DNA from: Dendrobium chrysotoxum
Lineage: Eukaryota; Streptophyta; Magnoliopsida; Asparagales; Orchidaceae
NCBI GenBank assembly: GCA_019925795.1
Contig: CM034311.1
Location: 21,636,231-21,700,230 of the forward strand
Length of the DNA stretch: 64,000 nucleotides
Reading direction: 5' to 3'
Both the position numbers and the translations under genes were made by a program. The notes beneath the pieces are model-generated. The model was not told the DNA's origin, did no database searches, and saw nothing but the letters and a program-made list of their open reading frames with translations. The stretch's first letter is position 1. Each line of letters begins with the position of its first letter. Positions 46,207 through 56,890 of the stretch are shown piece by piece.

Positions 46207-46702
46207 TGATGTACCGGTTCAACCTGAACCGGCCCAGCCGGTTCAGGTGTACAGGAGGCGGAGGCTTTCCGCCTCCTCCTCTGTTTGCCCGCCCACAAGT
46301 GGGCCCCACCTCAAAGAGAGGATTTGAATTTTGAAAGGAGGGGGCGGTTTGGGCTTAGGAGGGATTTGTTTTAGGAAAGTTTTGATATTAAAGAGGAGGA
46401 GGAGGGATTAGGGCTGTTTTTATATTTTGTTGTTTTGAAATTAGGTTTTCCTTGAAGGTTTGGGCTCTAGACGATCTTGTCTAGAGATTTGGGAGAGACG
46501 ATCCTCCTCTCGAATTGAGGATCTCTTGTATCTTGCTTTTGCATTTGCTTTGCTTTATTTCCAAGTCGCAATCTATCGTTCCTAGTTTGATTTTCTCCAA
46601 ATTATTGCGTTTTCCCGCTGTTTTTATCAATTTTGCTTAGGGTTGCTTGCGAACTCAAGTAGATCCGATAGGATTACTTGCGAACTCAAGTATTTCCTAT
46701 CA
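46207..46702 (+). repeat. 5' LTR of the plus-strand chromovirus
   Basis: Begins TGATGTACCGG and ends CCTATCA. Contains one full and one partial copy of the 31-bp unit starting CTTGCGAACTCAAGTAGATC near its 3' end. Confidence 0.93.
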
Positions 46703-46705
46703 AAT

Positions 46706-46717
46706 TAGTATCAGAGC
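46706..46717 (+). promoter_or_regulatory. Primer-binding site (initiator-Met tRNA)
   Basis: TAGTATCAGAGC, one mismatch from the usual TGGTATCAGAGC, three bases after the 5' LTR. Confidence 0.85.
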
Positions 46718-46846
46718 AAGTCTTGGGACCGGTGGAGGGCTGATTTCGACAAATTCCTGCAGCAGATTTTTGGCCAGAAAGGGGGGGAGTTGCTGTTTTT
46801 TGACTTCAAAAATCAGATTTCGTGATTCTGCAAACTCCGGATTGCG

Positions 46847-47970
46847 ATGGCGGCCAAAAAGATGGATGCTTTGGAAGAAAGGATCGAAGGGGAGATAAAC
46901 CAAATCAAGGAAACCGTGGAGGAAAGGATGTCTTCCATGGAAGGGCAAGTGGCCGATCTACGGGATATGATGAAGAAGATGTTGGAATTCCAAACCCAAA
47001 CGGCGGCATCTGAGGCAAAGGGCCCCGAAGCGAAAAACACCAAATCTGAAATCCGTAAGGAGGAAGAAGAGGTGGAAATCGTGGAAGGGGGAAGAGGAAG
47101 ACCTCATCTGGAGCCTTTCCAGAGGGAGGAGAGAGGAGGGAGATACGGAGAGAGACATGGGTATGGAGGCGTGGAGCCAAGAGGTGCGGAGTGGGAGCAC
47201 CGGGAGGGATACTATGGCCGTCGAGGTGCTGATGTTGAAGACAGAAGGAGGGATTTCGAAGGGGGCTCGAGCATATGGGAGAGGGGAAATTATGGAGGCT
47301 TACGGGGACATGGTGGGGATCAGAAAGTGAGGAAGCTAAAGATGCCCATATTCGAAGGAGAGGATGCTTATGGGTGGATTTACAAGGTGGAGCGATACTT
47401 CGCCGTTAATGGGTTGACGGAGGAGGAGAAACTGCCAGCAGCGGGCCTGTGCTTGGAAGGAAAAGCCCTTTCATGGTATCAGTGGAGAGACCAAAGGAGG
47501 GCTATCAGGACCTGGAGAGAATTCAAGGATTGCATCGTAGAACGTTTCCAAACCGATAGGGGAGGGGATTTCTATGAGCAGTTCTTTGCTCTGACACAGG
47601 AGGGATCTGTAGCTGACTACCGGGAGCGATTTGAGCACTTAGCCAGCAGAGTGGAGCGACTCTCAGATACAGTACTGGAGGGAAATTTCATGAAGGGATT
47701 GAAGGCGGAGATCCGAGCAGCAGTGAAGGTTCTGATGCCCCACGACTTGGGGGAGGCTATGAAGTTAGCCCAACTGGTGGAGAATCAGAGAAATCTAGAG
47801 AGGGGGACCAGGAGTACCAACACAGGAGGAACTTACCGGATGACGACCACCCATCTAGCACCGAAGTTCCCTGCAACAGGGGGGAATCGAGAGACCACCA
47901 AGGAGAGGATAGGTGGAGGTGGAAGCGGGGGAAATTTCAAGCGGCTGACAGAGAAGGAGATGCAAGAGAG
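46847..47970 (+). pseudogene. gag of the plus-strand chromovirus (frameshifted)
   Basis: ATG at 46847. An N-terminal coiled coil (ALEERIEGEINQIKETVEER) is followed by an Arg/Gly/Glu-rich linker and the retrotransposon gag domain (FEGEDAYGWIYKVERYF, LSWYQWRD, FKDCIVERFQ, VADYRERFEHL). Around 47965-47976 the frame changes, so the CCHC zinc knuckle at about 47980-48022 (CFRCDEK, GHQC) is read in the pol frame. The ORF that continues in the gag frame to 48145 is out-of-frame tail. Confidence 0.85.
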
Positions 47971-50900
47971 AAGGGGTTATGCTTTAGGTGCGACGAAAAG
48001 TATACGCCAGGGCATCAATGCAAGGACCGAACTCTTCAGGTTCTCACCGTCTGTGATGACGAGGAAACTGAGGAGGGAGGGGAGGAGGAGACAGAGGAGG
48101 AGATGGAGGAGAAAATGCACCTGGATCTGGCTGAGGTATCCTTGAACTCGGTAGTAGGATTCACGACGAATCATACCATGAAGGTGAAGGGGGAAATCGA
48201 GAACAGGGATGTAGTGGTGTTGATTGATAGTGGGGCTACCCACAATTTCATCTCCTCTAAGGTCGTCGACCAGATGGGAATGAGATTAGTGGATACAGGT
48301 TGCTACGGGGTCATGATGGGGACGGGGAAGATGGAGAAGGGCCAGGAGATCTGCAGAGGAGTGTTACTGACTATCCAGGGGATTCAGGTGAAGGAAGATT
48401 TTCTTCCACTGGAGCTTGGGAGCACAGATGTCATCCTGGGGATGAAATGGCTGCAAACCTTGGGAGACACCAAGGTGAACTGGAGGTCACTCACGATGGA
48501 GCTGGTGATAGATGGAAAGAAGGTGGTGATTAGAGGAGATGCGGGGCTATCCAAATCCATGGTTTCTCTCAAGACCATGGTGAAGGATATACAGTTGGCA
48601 GGTGGAGGGTACTTGGTGGAGCTGCACAGTTTGGAGGGAACAGGAGTAGAGGGAGGAGGGGACATACCCCTCTCCATCCAGCCGTTGATTCAGCAGTTCC
48701 AAGAGGTGTTTCAGCCACCCCAGGGATTGCCACCATAGAGGGAGCAGGAGCACGCCATCGTGATCAAGGAGGGAGTGTCACCCATTAGTGTACGGCCCTA
48801 CCGCTACCCACAGTTCCAAAAGGATGAAATTGAAAGGTTGATTAGAGAAATGCTGGAGGCAGAAATCATCAGACCCAGCATCAGTCCTTTTTCTAGTCCA
48901 GTTCTCTTGGTGAAAAAGAAGGATGGCAGCTGGCGATTCTGCGTGGACTACAGAGCTCTCAACAAGAAAACTGTACCTGACAAGTTTCCTATACCAGTCA
49001 TAGACGAGCTGTTAGATGAATTGAGTGGAACGGTGATATTCAGCAAGATAGACTTGAAGTCAGGTTACCACCAGATCCGGATGAAGAAGGAAGATGTGCC
49101 CAAGACAGCTTTTAGAACTCATGAGGGACACTATGAGTTCCTGGTGATGCCGTTTGGCCTCACCAATGCTCCCGCTACTTTCCAGGCGCTGATGAATAAG
49201 GTTTTCAAACCTTACCTTAGGCGATTCGTATTGGTATTCTTTGATGACATCCTGGTCTACAGCAAAACAGAGGAGGAGCACTGGGAGCATTTGAAGAGGG
49301 TGTTGGAAGTATTGCAGGAACACCAGCTGAAGGCCAACTTGAAGAAATGCTGTTTTGCACAAGCTAGTGTAGAGTATCTGGGCCATGTGGTATCAAAGGA
49401 GGGGTGGCAGCAGATCAGTCCAAAATTGAGGCAATGCTCAAGTGGCCAGTGCCAAAGAATTTGAAGGAACTGAGGGGATTTCTAGGGCTGACGGGTTACT
49501 ATAGAAGGTTTGTAAAGGGGTACAGCACCATAGCATGGCCGCTCATTGAGTAATTAAAGGACGGGTTCCTATGGGGGGAAGCGACCACATCAGCATTTGA
49601 GAGCCTGAAGAAGGCGATGACTACAGTACAGGTCCTGACTTTGCCAGATTTCACCCAGACTTTCATTGTGGAGACGGATGCGTCCGGATACGGGCTGGGT
49701 GCAGTACTGATGCAGAGTCGTAGGCCCATCGCCTATTTCAGCCAGGTGTTGACGGCTAGAGCCAGGCTAAAATCAGTCTACGAGAGGGAGTTAATGGCCA
49801 TTGTGTTGGCCATCCAGAAGTGGCGGCCTTACCTACTGGGGAGGCATTTCATCGTCAGGACAGATCAGCGGAGTTTGAAATACTTACTGGAGCAGCGGAT
49901 AGTGACAGAGGAACATCAGAGGTGGCTGTCCAAGTTGTTAGGGTACGCTTTTGAGATCCAGTATAGACCAGGAGTCGAGAACAAGGCGGCAGATGCCTTG
50001 TCCAGATGTATGGGAGAGCTGCAGACAGTGACATTATCTGTTCCTTTGATGTTCGACTGGGAGGCCATAAGCAAAGAAAGTGCTAGAGATGAAAGTTTGG
50101 GAAAGATCAGGTCAGATCTACTGAAGGAAGAGGGGAGCCACCCCGGGTACTCATTGAAGGGAGACAAATTGCTATATCAGGGGAGATTTGCGATTCCCCA
50201 GACCTCGATCCACATCCCAAACTTACTCCAGGAGTTTCATGGAAGTGCCATTGGGGGCCATTCAGGAGTGCAAAAAACATATAGAAGGCTAGTGGCGGAG
50301 CTGTATTGGAAAGGGATGCATAAAGACATGGAGGAGATGGTAGCCAGGTGCGAGAGCTGTCAAAGGAACAAATACCTGGCTATGTCACCAGGAGGACTAC
50401 TACAGCCGTTGGCTTTACCGGGACGAGTATGGGAGGAGATATCCATGGATTTCATCGATGGGCTGCCCCGTTCAGAAGGTTTCACAGTGATTCTAGTAGT
50501 GGTGAACAGGTTGAGCAAGTATGCACACTTCATTCCCTTCCGACATCCGTACACAGCAGTGACAGTGGCTTCAGCCTTCATCAGGGAGGTGGTCAGATTA
50601 CATGGAGTACCCGAGGCGATAGTGTCGGATCGAGACAAGGTATTCCTCAGCCATTTTTGGAGAGAGTTGTTCAAGTTACAGGGGACAGTTCTGAAAAGGA
50701 GTACAGCGTATCACCCACAGACAGATGGCCAAACGGAAGTAGTAAACAGGAGCTTGGAGACGTATCTGAGATGCTTTGTATCAGAGACACCCAAGCTTTG
50801 GGTGAAATGGCTATCGTGGGCGGAATACTGGTACAACACCTCATTTCACTCTGCTTCTCAGATGACTCCATTCAAGGTGTTGTATGGAAGGGATCCTCCA

Positions 50901-51620
50901 CACTTGGTGCACTTTGGGAGTGGCAGCACTCCCGTTTCTTCAGTAGAGGAGTACTTGGAGGAGAGGGACAGAGTGCTGGAAGAGTTGAAAAGACATCTAC
51001 TGAGAGCTCAACAGATTATGAAGAAACAAGCGGATGGGCATAGGAGGGACATCCAGTTTGAAGTGGGGGAGAGAGTGTTCTAGAAGCTCCGACCATACCG
51101 ACAGAAGACAGTCGCCAACAGGAGAAATGAGAAGCTAGCTCCAAGGTACTTTGGGCCTTATGAAGTGCTGGAGAAGATCGGAGCAGTAGCATATCGGTTG
51201 AAACTCCCACCAACAGCGACTATACACCCGATTTTTCATGTATCACAGTTGAGAAAAGCTATTGGTGACTCCACAGCCAGTCCAGAGTTGCCGGCAACAC
51301 TCACGGAGGATTTAGAGGTGATCCTGGAACCCTTAGAGCTGATAGGGGTTCGCCAGAAAGAAGATGGAACTAAGGAAGTGTTGATCCAGTGGAAGAACCT
51401 TCCTGACTACGAGGCCACGTGGGAGCCATTCGAGAGGATGAACCAGCAGTTCCCTTGTTTTCACCTTGAGGACAAGGTGATTCTTTGGGAGGGCGGTATT
51501 GATGTACCGGTTCAACCTAAACCGGCCCAGCCGGTTCAGGTGTACAGGAGGCGGAGGCTTTCCGCCTCCTCCTCTGTTTGCCCGCCCACAAGTGGGCCCC
51601 ACCTCAAAGAGAGGATTTGA
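47971..51620 (+). pseudogene. pol of the plus-strand chromovirus (PR-RT-RH-INT-chromodomain), broken
   Basis: Protease with LIDSGATHNF (about 48220-48250). Reverse transcriptase with FCVDYRALNKKTVPDKFPIP, KIDLKSGYHQIR, MPFGLTNAPATF and the FFDDILVYS active site (about 49235-49262). RNase H from about 49660 (VETDASGYGLGAVL). Integrase with the HHCC zinc region, SMDFIDGLP, VSDRDKVFLSHFW and the downstream catalytic region, then a C-terminal chromodomain-like segment (EVLIQWKNLPDYEATWE, about 51378-51428). Breaks: stop 48736-48738, one-base shift at the G run near 49400, stop 49551-49553, stop 51081-51083. The terminal stop at 51618-51620 lies about 120 bp inside the 3' LTR, so the polyprotein tail is LTR-encoded. 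Confidence 0.9.
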
Positions 51621-52026
51621 ATTTTGAAAGGAGGGGGCGGTTTGGGCTTAGGAGGGATTTATTTTAGAAAAGTTTTGATATTAAAGAGGAGGAGGAGGGA
51701 TTAGGGCTGTTTTTATGTTTTGTTGTTTTGAAATTAGGTTTTCCTTGGAGGTTTGGGCTCTAGACGATCTTGTCTAGAGATTTGAGAGAGACGATCCTCC
51801 TCTCGAATTGAGGATCTCTTGTATCTTGCTTTTGCATTTGCTTTGCTTTATTTTCAAGTCGCAATCTATCGTTCCTAGTTTGATTTGCTCCAAATTATTG
51901 TGTTTTCCCGCTGTTTTTATCAATTTTGCTTAGGGTTGCTTGCGAACTCAAGTAGATCCGATAGGATTACTTGCGAATTCAAGTAGATCCGATAGGATTA
52001 CTTGCGAACTCAAGTATTTCCTATCA
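51500..52026 (+). repeat. 3' LTR of the plus-strand chromovirus
   Basis: Same ends as the 5' LTR but 31 bp longer, because it carries one more copy of the CTTGCGAAYTCAAGTAGATC unit. Preceded by a purine-rich GGGAGGGCGG tract (51487-51496) that may serve as the polypurine tract. Confidence 0.92.
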
Positions 52027-52139
52027 GATTATTAAAGAAATTGCTAGGAAATCATCTAGAAACACAAAAAACCTTATGTCGAATCAATACTATTCAAACC
52101 TAGGTTTTTAAATAACATACGTCAGACAATTCTAAATTA

Positions 52140-54086
52140 TCTTTTTATAAGAGAATTATTGGCTTTTTTGGACTTGTCGCTAATACGAATGACAAGATTT
52201 GGTGCATCTTAAAAAAAAAAAAGTTTACTTTTTTCCTATTGGTTATTTTGATTAAGTCATACCATTGGATATAGCCAGTGTTGATCTTTCATAAATGCCA
52301 GTTGTATTAGGTCGGATAGAAGTTGAAAATGTTAATAAGCTCTAAGCTCTAGTTGATGGCTGGGGACTCTAATGTTATATTTAATTCAGACGAAGGGAAA
52401 GATGGTGTCATTTCTAATTTGAATGCTATGCAAGGTTCCTCCAACACTGTACTAGATTTTGGTCGTATAGGTGCTGCCTTTATTGGCAACCAACTAAATT
52501 GGACCAATGATGGCTTATGGCGAATGTTAAATAATGGCGGTAGATCACAACAGTTTTAGTCCACTAAAAGTTTAGCACTTATCACATGGTTGTTTTTGAC
52601 CAATCTCCACTACTAAAGATCACTAGGTCATCCTTTGTTGGTCCCCAATATTCAGATATCAGAGTATGTGCACTAACCGGCAAGCCCATGATACAATCCT
52701 CCAGTATGATAAAACTATGGCAAAAATTCAGAAGGCTTAAGCAAATGTTAAAGTGGTGGAAGACAATTATATTTGATAGCATCATTAAAGATATTAATCA
52801 TCTAAAGAAGGTTTTTGCAAAAAAAAAAAATGGAGTATCAAAATGATAAAAATAATGTTAATAAAGATGTACTTGCCAGAAACAATATACTTAACAACTG
52901 CAAAACATGAAAGAATATTTTTAGAGACAAAAGTTGTGATTAAATATATCCAAGAGGGGAAAGTAATATTAAGTACTTCCAATCTACAATTAGGGGGCAA
53001 AACATCATTAACAGAACATATAAAATCCAAAATCAAGGTGAAAACTAGATAAATGATACTAGTCAAATTAAGCATTTGGTTACGGACTTTTTCACTAGTT
53101 TTCAACCTGATTTTCCTAGATGTGTATAAACATCAAACCTAACCTACAGATTATTTCTGAAGTAATTAATGAAACGAATAATAGTTTTCAAGCCTCCATA
53201 AACAATACTAAAGAAATGAAGCAAATTACTTTTAGGATCAATGGTGACTTGTGAGTCCTGATGGAGTTAGCTTCTTTCATATCTATTGAGATATTATTAA
53301 AGATAATGTGGTGGAAGTTGTTCATGACTTCTTTATAGGGAGAACTATTCCTCATTTTTTCATAGTTACCTCTACAGTACTCATCCCTAATAACAATCAT
53401 AAAAACAAGAGGGATTCCAGACCCATCAGCTTATGTTATATCTTTAACAAAATCCTATTAAAATCATTGCTGGTAGACTTGCCACCCTTCTCAAAATTAT
53501 ATATATAAATCAAACTGATTTTATTAAAGATAGAACAATTGTCGATAATGTGTTTCTTGCTCAAGAGCTTATTTATGACCTTAATGCCAATGCACAGGGT
53601 AAAAACTTGGTGATCAAGCTACATCTTTCAAAAGCTTATGACAAGATCCAATGGCAATTGTTTTATAATACTTTAATCAGGTATGGCTTTTTTGTGAAAA
53701 GCTTTCCCTGATAACAGCTTGCATTGGAAAATCTGCTTTTTTGTCTTAATTAATGGAGTATTGGTTTATTTAAATCCTCAATAAGCCTAATGCAAGGCAA
53801 CCTGACATCCATTGGTTTGTTTTTTATTGTTGTTGACTATAATTGAGAAGGCATCTCTCAATTATTTATAAAATCTCAATCCATGCATTTCAAAAGCAAC
53901 AGCCCCATGCGAATTAGTCATCTGTGTTTTGTACATGAAATAGTTATCTTTATCAATGATAATATCGTTAAAGTTAAAAATCTCCTAAATTTCATTAAAG
54001 ATTGCGATACTGTTGGTAGACTTTTATTATTAGAAAAAATTACTTTACTCCAAAACATATTTTTTAATAGTAGACTTCAACTAGCT
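52140..54086 (+). mobile_element. Decayed L1-type LINE relic
   Basis: Remnants in order: endonuclease-like (AGDSNVIFNSDE at about 52354, LNWTNDGLWRML), the linker resembling LKxxLKxW (52700-52800), then L1 reverse transcriptase (TVLIPNNNHKNKRDSRPISL at about 53376-53440, QTDFIKDRTIVDNVFLAQEL, VIKLHLSKAYDKIQW). The expected FADD box region at about 53930 reads FVHEIVIF. Frames change often. The relic begins just after the chromovirus, whose insertion may have split it. Confidence 0.75.
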
Positions 54087-54235
54087 TTTAGAGATAGAAT
54101 GTAAAACGAGTATCTACGTGTAAAGGTTGGAGTAGCTCCAATGACAAATAAGATTAGAGAGAGTTGCCTTTAGAAGGTTTGGTCACATAAAAAGTTGACC
54201 TTCTGATGGCCAAGTTAAGAAAGGAGATATATTAG
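54087..54235 (+). mobile_element. RTE LINE fragment interrupted by an LTR element
   Basis: Parallels 3390-3530 of the first LINE: RDRM-stop, GTAGCTCCAATGACAAATAA, AGATTAGAGAGAGTTGCCTT, GGTCACATAAAA, then GGAGATATATTAG. It is cut at 54235/54236, where a TGATGAGGACATC LTR begins. The 3' tail signature is not seen in this window. Confidence 0.75.
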
Positions 54236-55077
54236 TGATGAGGACATCAACCAGAGATTTCGACATGTGTACCATCAACGGAATCGTAGATCGACAACTG
54301 CGATTCGGAGCTTTTACTTTTGATGTATTTTATATTTTGTTTATTATGCATTTCAGTTTTCCTATTTTACCCCTATCGGTAGTGAGTTCTTATTGTAGCC
54401 CCGAGAGCATTTGAGTCTTTCTTCTTTACTTTATTATTGAGGCCTATATATTTTGCTTTGTATGAGGTTAATGATGAATCAATAAAAAAAAAAATTTCAG
54501 CCTTTCTTTGCTCTTGTTGCTTGTGTGCTTCGGAGAGAAGAGAGAACCCTAGGAGAAGGCCAAAGCAATACCCGATAGTCGCTGAAAGGTCTTGGCTCTC
54601 GGTCTTATTTTCCTTTCTTCCTTCCACATCTCCTTCCTACACAACCACCGGCCCCTCCCCCTATATCCACTCCAAACTGCCGGAAACCCCACCCCACCCT
54701 CCAGTCGTCGGCCCCAACCCTCCAACCGCCGGTTCCCCTCCCAAGATCTCCCCTAGCCACCGACCTACCTTGCCCACAAGGTTTGAATTTTCAAAATTTA
54801 AATTATTTTAATTACCTTCCTAAAATAACTCAATGCTACTTAGGAAAGTATCCTTATTTGAATTCAATTAAATATTTGAATTTCAGATAATGTCCTATTA
54901 TTGAAACCCAATTAGGAAGCCTCCATAAATAAATCAAATCTGAAATTAAAATTCAGATTTGATTCCAATCAATAATTAATCCTTTGGGCCCACATAAATT
55001 GAACCTAGACTATCTCTCTCCTCTCTCACATGGCCGCCCCCTCCCTGCCATTTTCTCTCTCCAATTTAAATAATAAC
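54236..55077 (+). mobile_element. CRM-like chromovirus LTR (outer element), 5' part
   Basis: Starts TGATGAGGACATC, the same first 13 bases as the minus-strand element's LTR. It encodes a 28-residue tail (54237-54323, DEDINQRFRHVYHQ, RRSTTAIRSFYF, stop) clearly related to the polyprotein tail in that LTR. The body also matches loosely: GAGGCCTATATAT (54441) near TTTGTATGAGG, then a GC-rich stretch with CCGCCGG. It is interrupted at 55077 by the complete minus-strand element and resumes at 63781. Confidence 0.75.
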
Positions 55078-56890
55078 TGATGCAGGACTAAAATGCTTTT
55101 GAATAAAATTTAGGATTTGCACGCATTCATTTAAGAGCAAGTACTTGATTAAACTACTAGTAGTTAGAACGATGAAATAAAACAAAGAAGGGGTGCTTGC
55201 GTTTAGGCTAAACGACAGTAAAATGCTTGAACAAACAAATAGATTAGAAATTCAAATCAAAGCCAACATAGTGGATGTTCATTCACAATCCCTTAATTAA
55301 CATTGAGATAAGTAAACACATTAGGAGCTCTCAAAGTAACCCTATGTTTACTAAGCTTTTGTTTAGCAAATTAAGCGGCGTAGATCTTTTGCAACTTCAT
55401 CACCACCTACAAGGTTAGTAGCAAGACGATGTGACTTGATGAGGAAAGAAAGTCACCTTAACCGGGAAAGAATCGTCGTCGGAAAGTAGTCACTTGATGG
55501 CCGATGGTATGGGCGAGGAACCGTAGGATGTGAGCGAAACGTCTCCTGAGTGGGGAAGTATCCGGAGGGGAAACCGTCGTGAGCCGGCTGAGGATGGTCC
55601 ACCGTCCCTTCTTCCTCTGATCGTCAATCGTATCCACCAAAGTAACGTGGATCCGATCGAAGTATTCTTCGACGGTGTTGTCGAAGTCAAAACCGACGTC
55701 GAAGAATGGGGATCGGAGGATGTCAATGTTATCATCTTCGTCAAGTACCAATCCGTAATCCCATGCGGGCACTTCCATTCATGTTGTTGGAAGGATAACA
55801 AGTAGTGTAGGACGAAGCTTTGCCGCCCTTGGTGTCGTCTCCCAAGAAAAGGTGGTTTGCTTTGAGAATCCAAGGAGGAAAGAGGGTGGGGAGGTGGCCG
55901 GCCAAGGAGTGGGATTGGGGGGGGGGGGGGGGGGGAATTAGGGTTAGGGTTGTTTTGATAAAATCTGAAGTTATTTTCAGATTTTAGAATTGGAGGGAAG
56001 TGGATAAGGAAACTAGATTAGATTTCAAAAGGTAGGGTTTAATGTGAGGGGGAGGATTGGTGAGAGAAAAGAGGGGAATTGGAGAGAGAGAGGGGGCGGC
56101 ATAGGGATAGGGGCCGGCGGCTTGTAGAGGGGATTGGGAGAGATTTGAGGAGGTGATTTGGGTTTCTTAATTTAGGATTAGAGAAAAGGAAAGATTTAAT
56201 TCTCTCCTTATTAATTCAAATTTCAAAAAGAGATCAAATAGGAAACTTTCCTAAAATAGTTTTGGTAATTTAAGAAAGTATTCTAATTTGAATTTAAATT
56301 GGATTCAAATCTTTAATGCCTTCCAAATATATTCCCTCTTATTTTAGGAAACTCAATTAAAGAGAGGGGAAGGGGTGGGGGCGGGTGGAGGCCGGCGGTT
56401 TGTAGAGGTGGGGGAGAACCGTGGGGGTAGGGGACGGTGGGAAGGGGCTCGGTTTGGGGAGAGGGGGGATGGGCCGTGGGTTGGGGAAGAGGGGAAGGAG
56501 AAGGGGAAGGGGAGAGAAGAACTAAAACTTAAAACCACGAACCCGACACATCGAAGTTGGTGGGTGATGCACTTCCTTCTCTAAAGGATCTCTCCAAGTT
56601 CTCAAACTCACATATGCAGAAATTTTTCATAATGAGTATTCATCCCCACAAAAGAGAATAAAGGGGCTATATATAAGCCTCATACAAAGACTCAAGAAAG
56701 AAAAGACGACGTTGCCCTTAGGGCTTACAAACAACATAATAAAACAACTCCCTTAAGTAAGGGTAAAACAGTCAACAGAAATAAAAGAAATAAAACAACA
56801 TAATAAACTTAGAAATATAAAGACTCGATCGTGGCCGTAGATCGACGGCCACGTCTACGATAAACTTTCCAAGTATGGATGTCCTCATCA
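55078..56890 (-). repeat. 3' LTR of the minus-strand chromovirus
   Basis: 1813 bp; in element orientation it begins TGATGAGGACATCC and ends at 55078. A run of 19 G at 55917-55935 corresponds to 14 G in the other LTR. Both carry the same ORFs (for example 55458-55778 and 62348-62668), which are LTR sequence and not host genes. Confidence 0.93.

Larger units (their letters stand above)
46207..52026 (+). mobile_element. Ty3/gypsy chromovirus, full length but inactive
   Basis: 5.8-kb element with LTRs 46207-46702 and 51500-52026, target duplication GATTA at 46202-46206 and 52027-52031, and order gag, protease, RT, RNase H, integrase, chromodomain. The LTRs differ by about nine substitutions in 496 bp by hand count, plus one extra repeat unit, so the insertion is fairly recent. 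Two frameshifts and three in-frame stops break the coding region. Confidence 0.93.

Noticed and set aside
55458..55873. ORFs of 106 and 127 residues found twice (also 62348-62763)
   Set aside because: They are duplicated only because they lie in the two LTRs. The few differences include amino-acid changes, so no sign of protein constraint.
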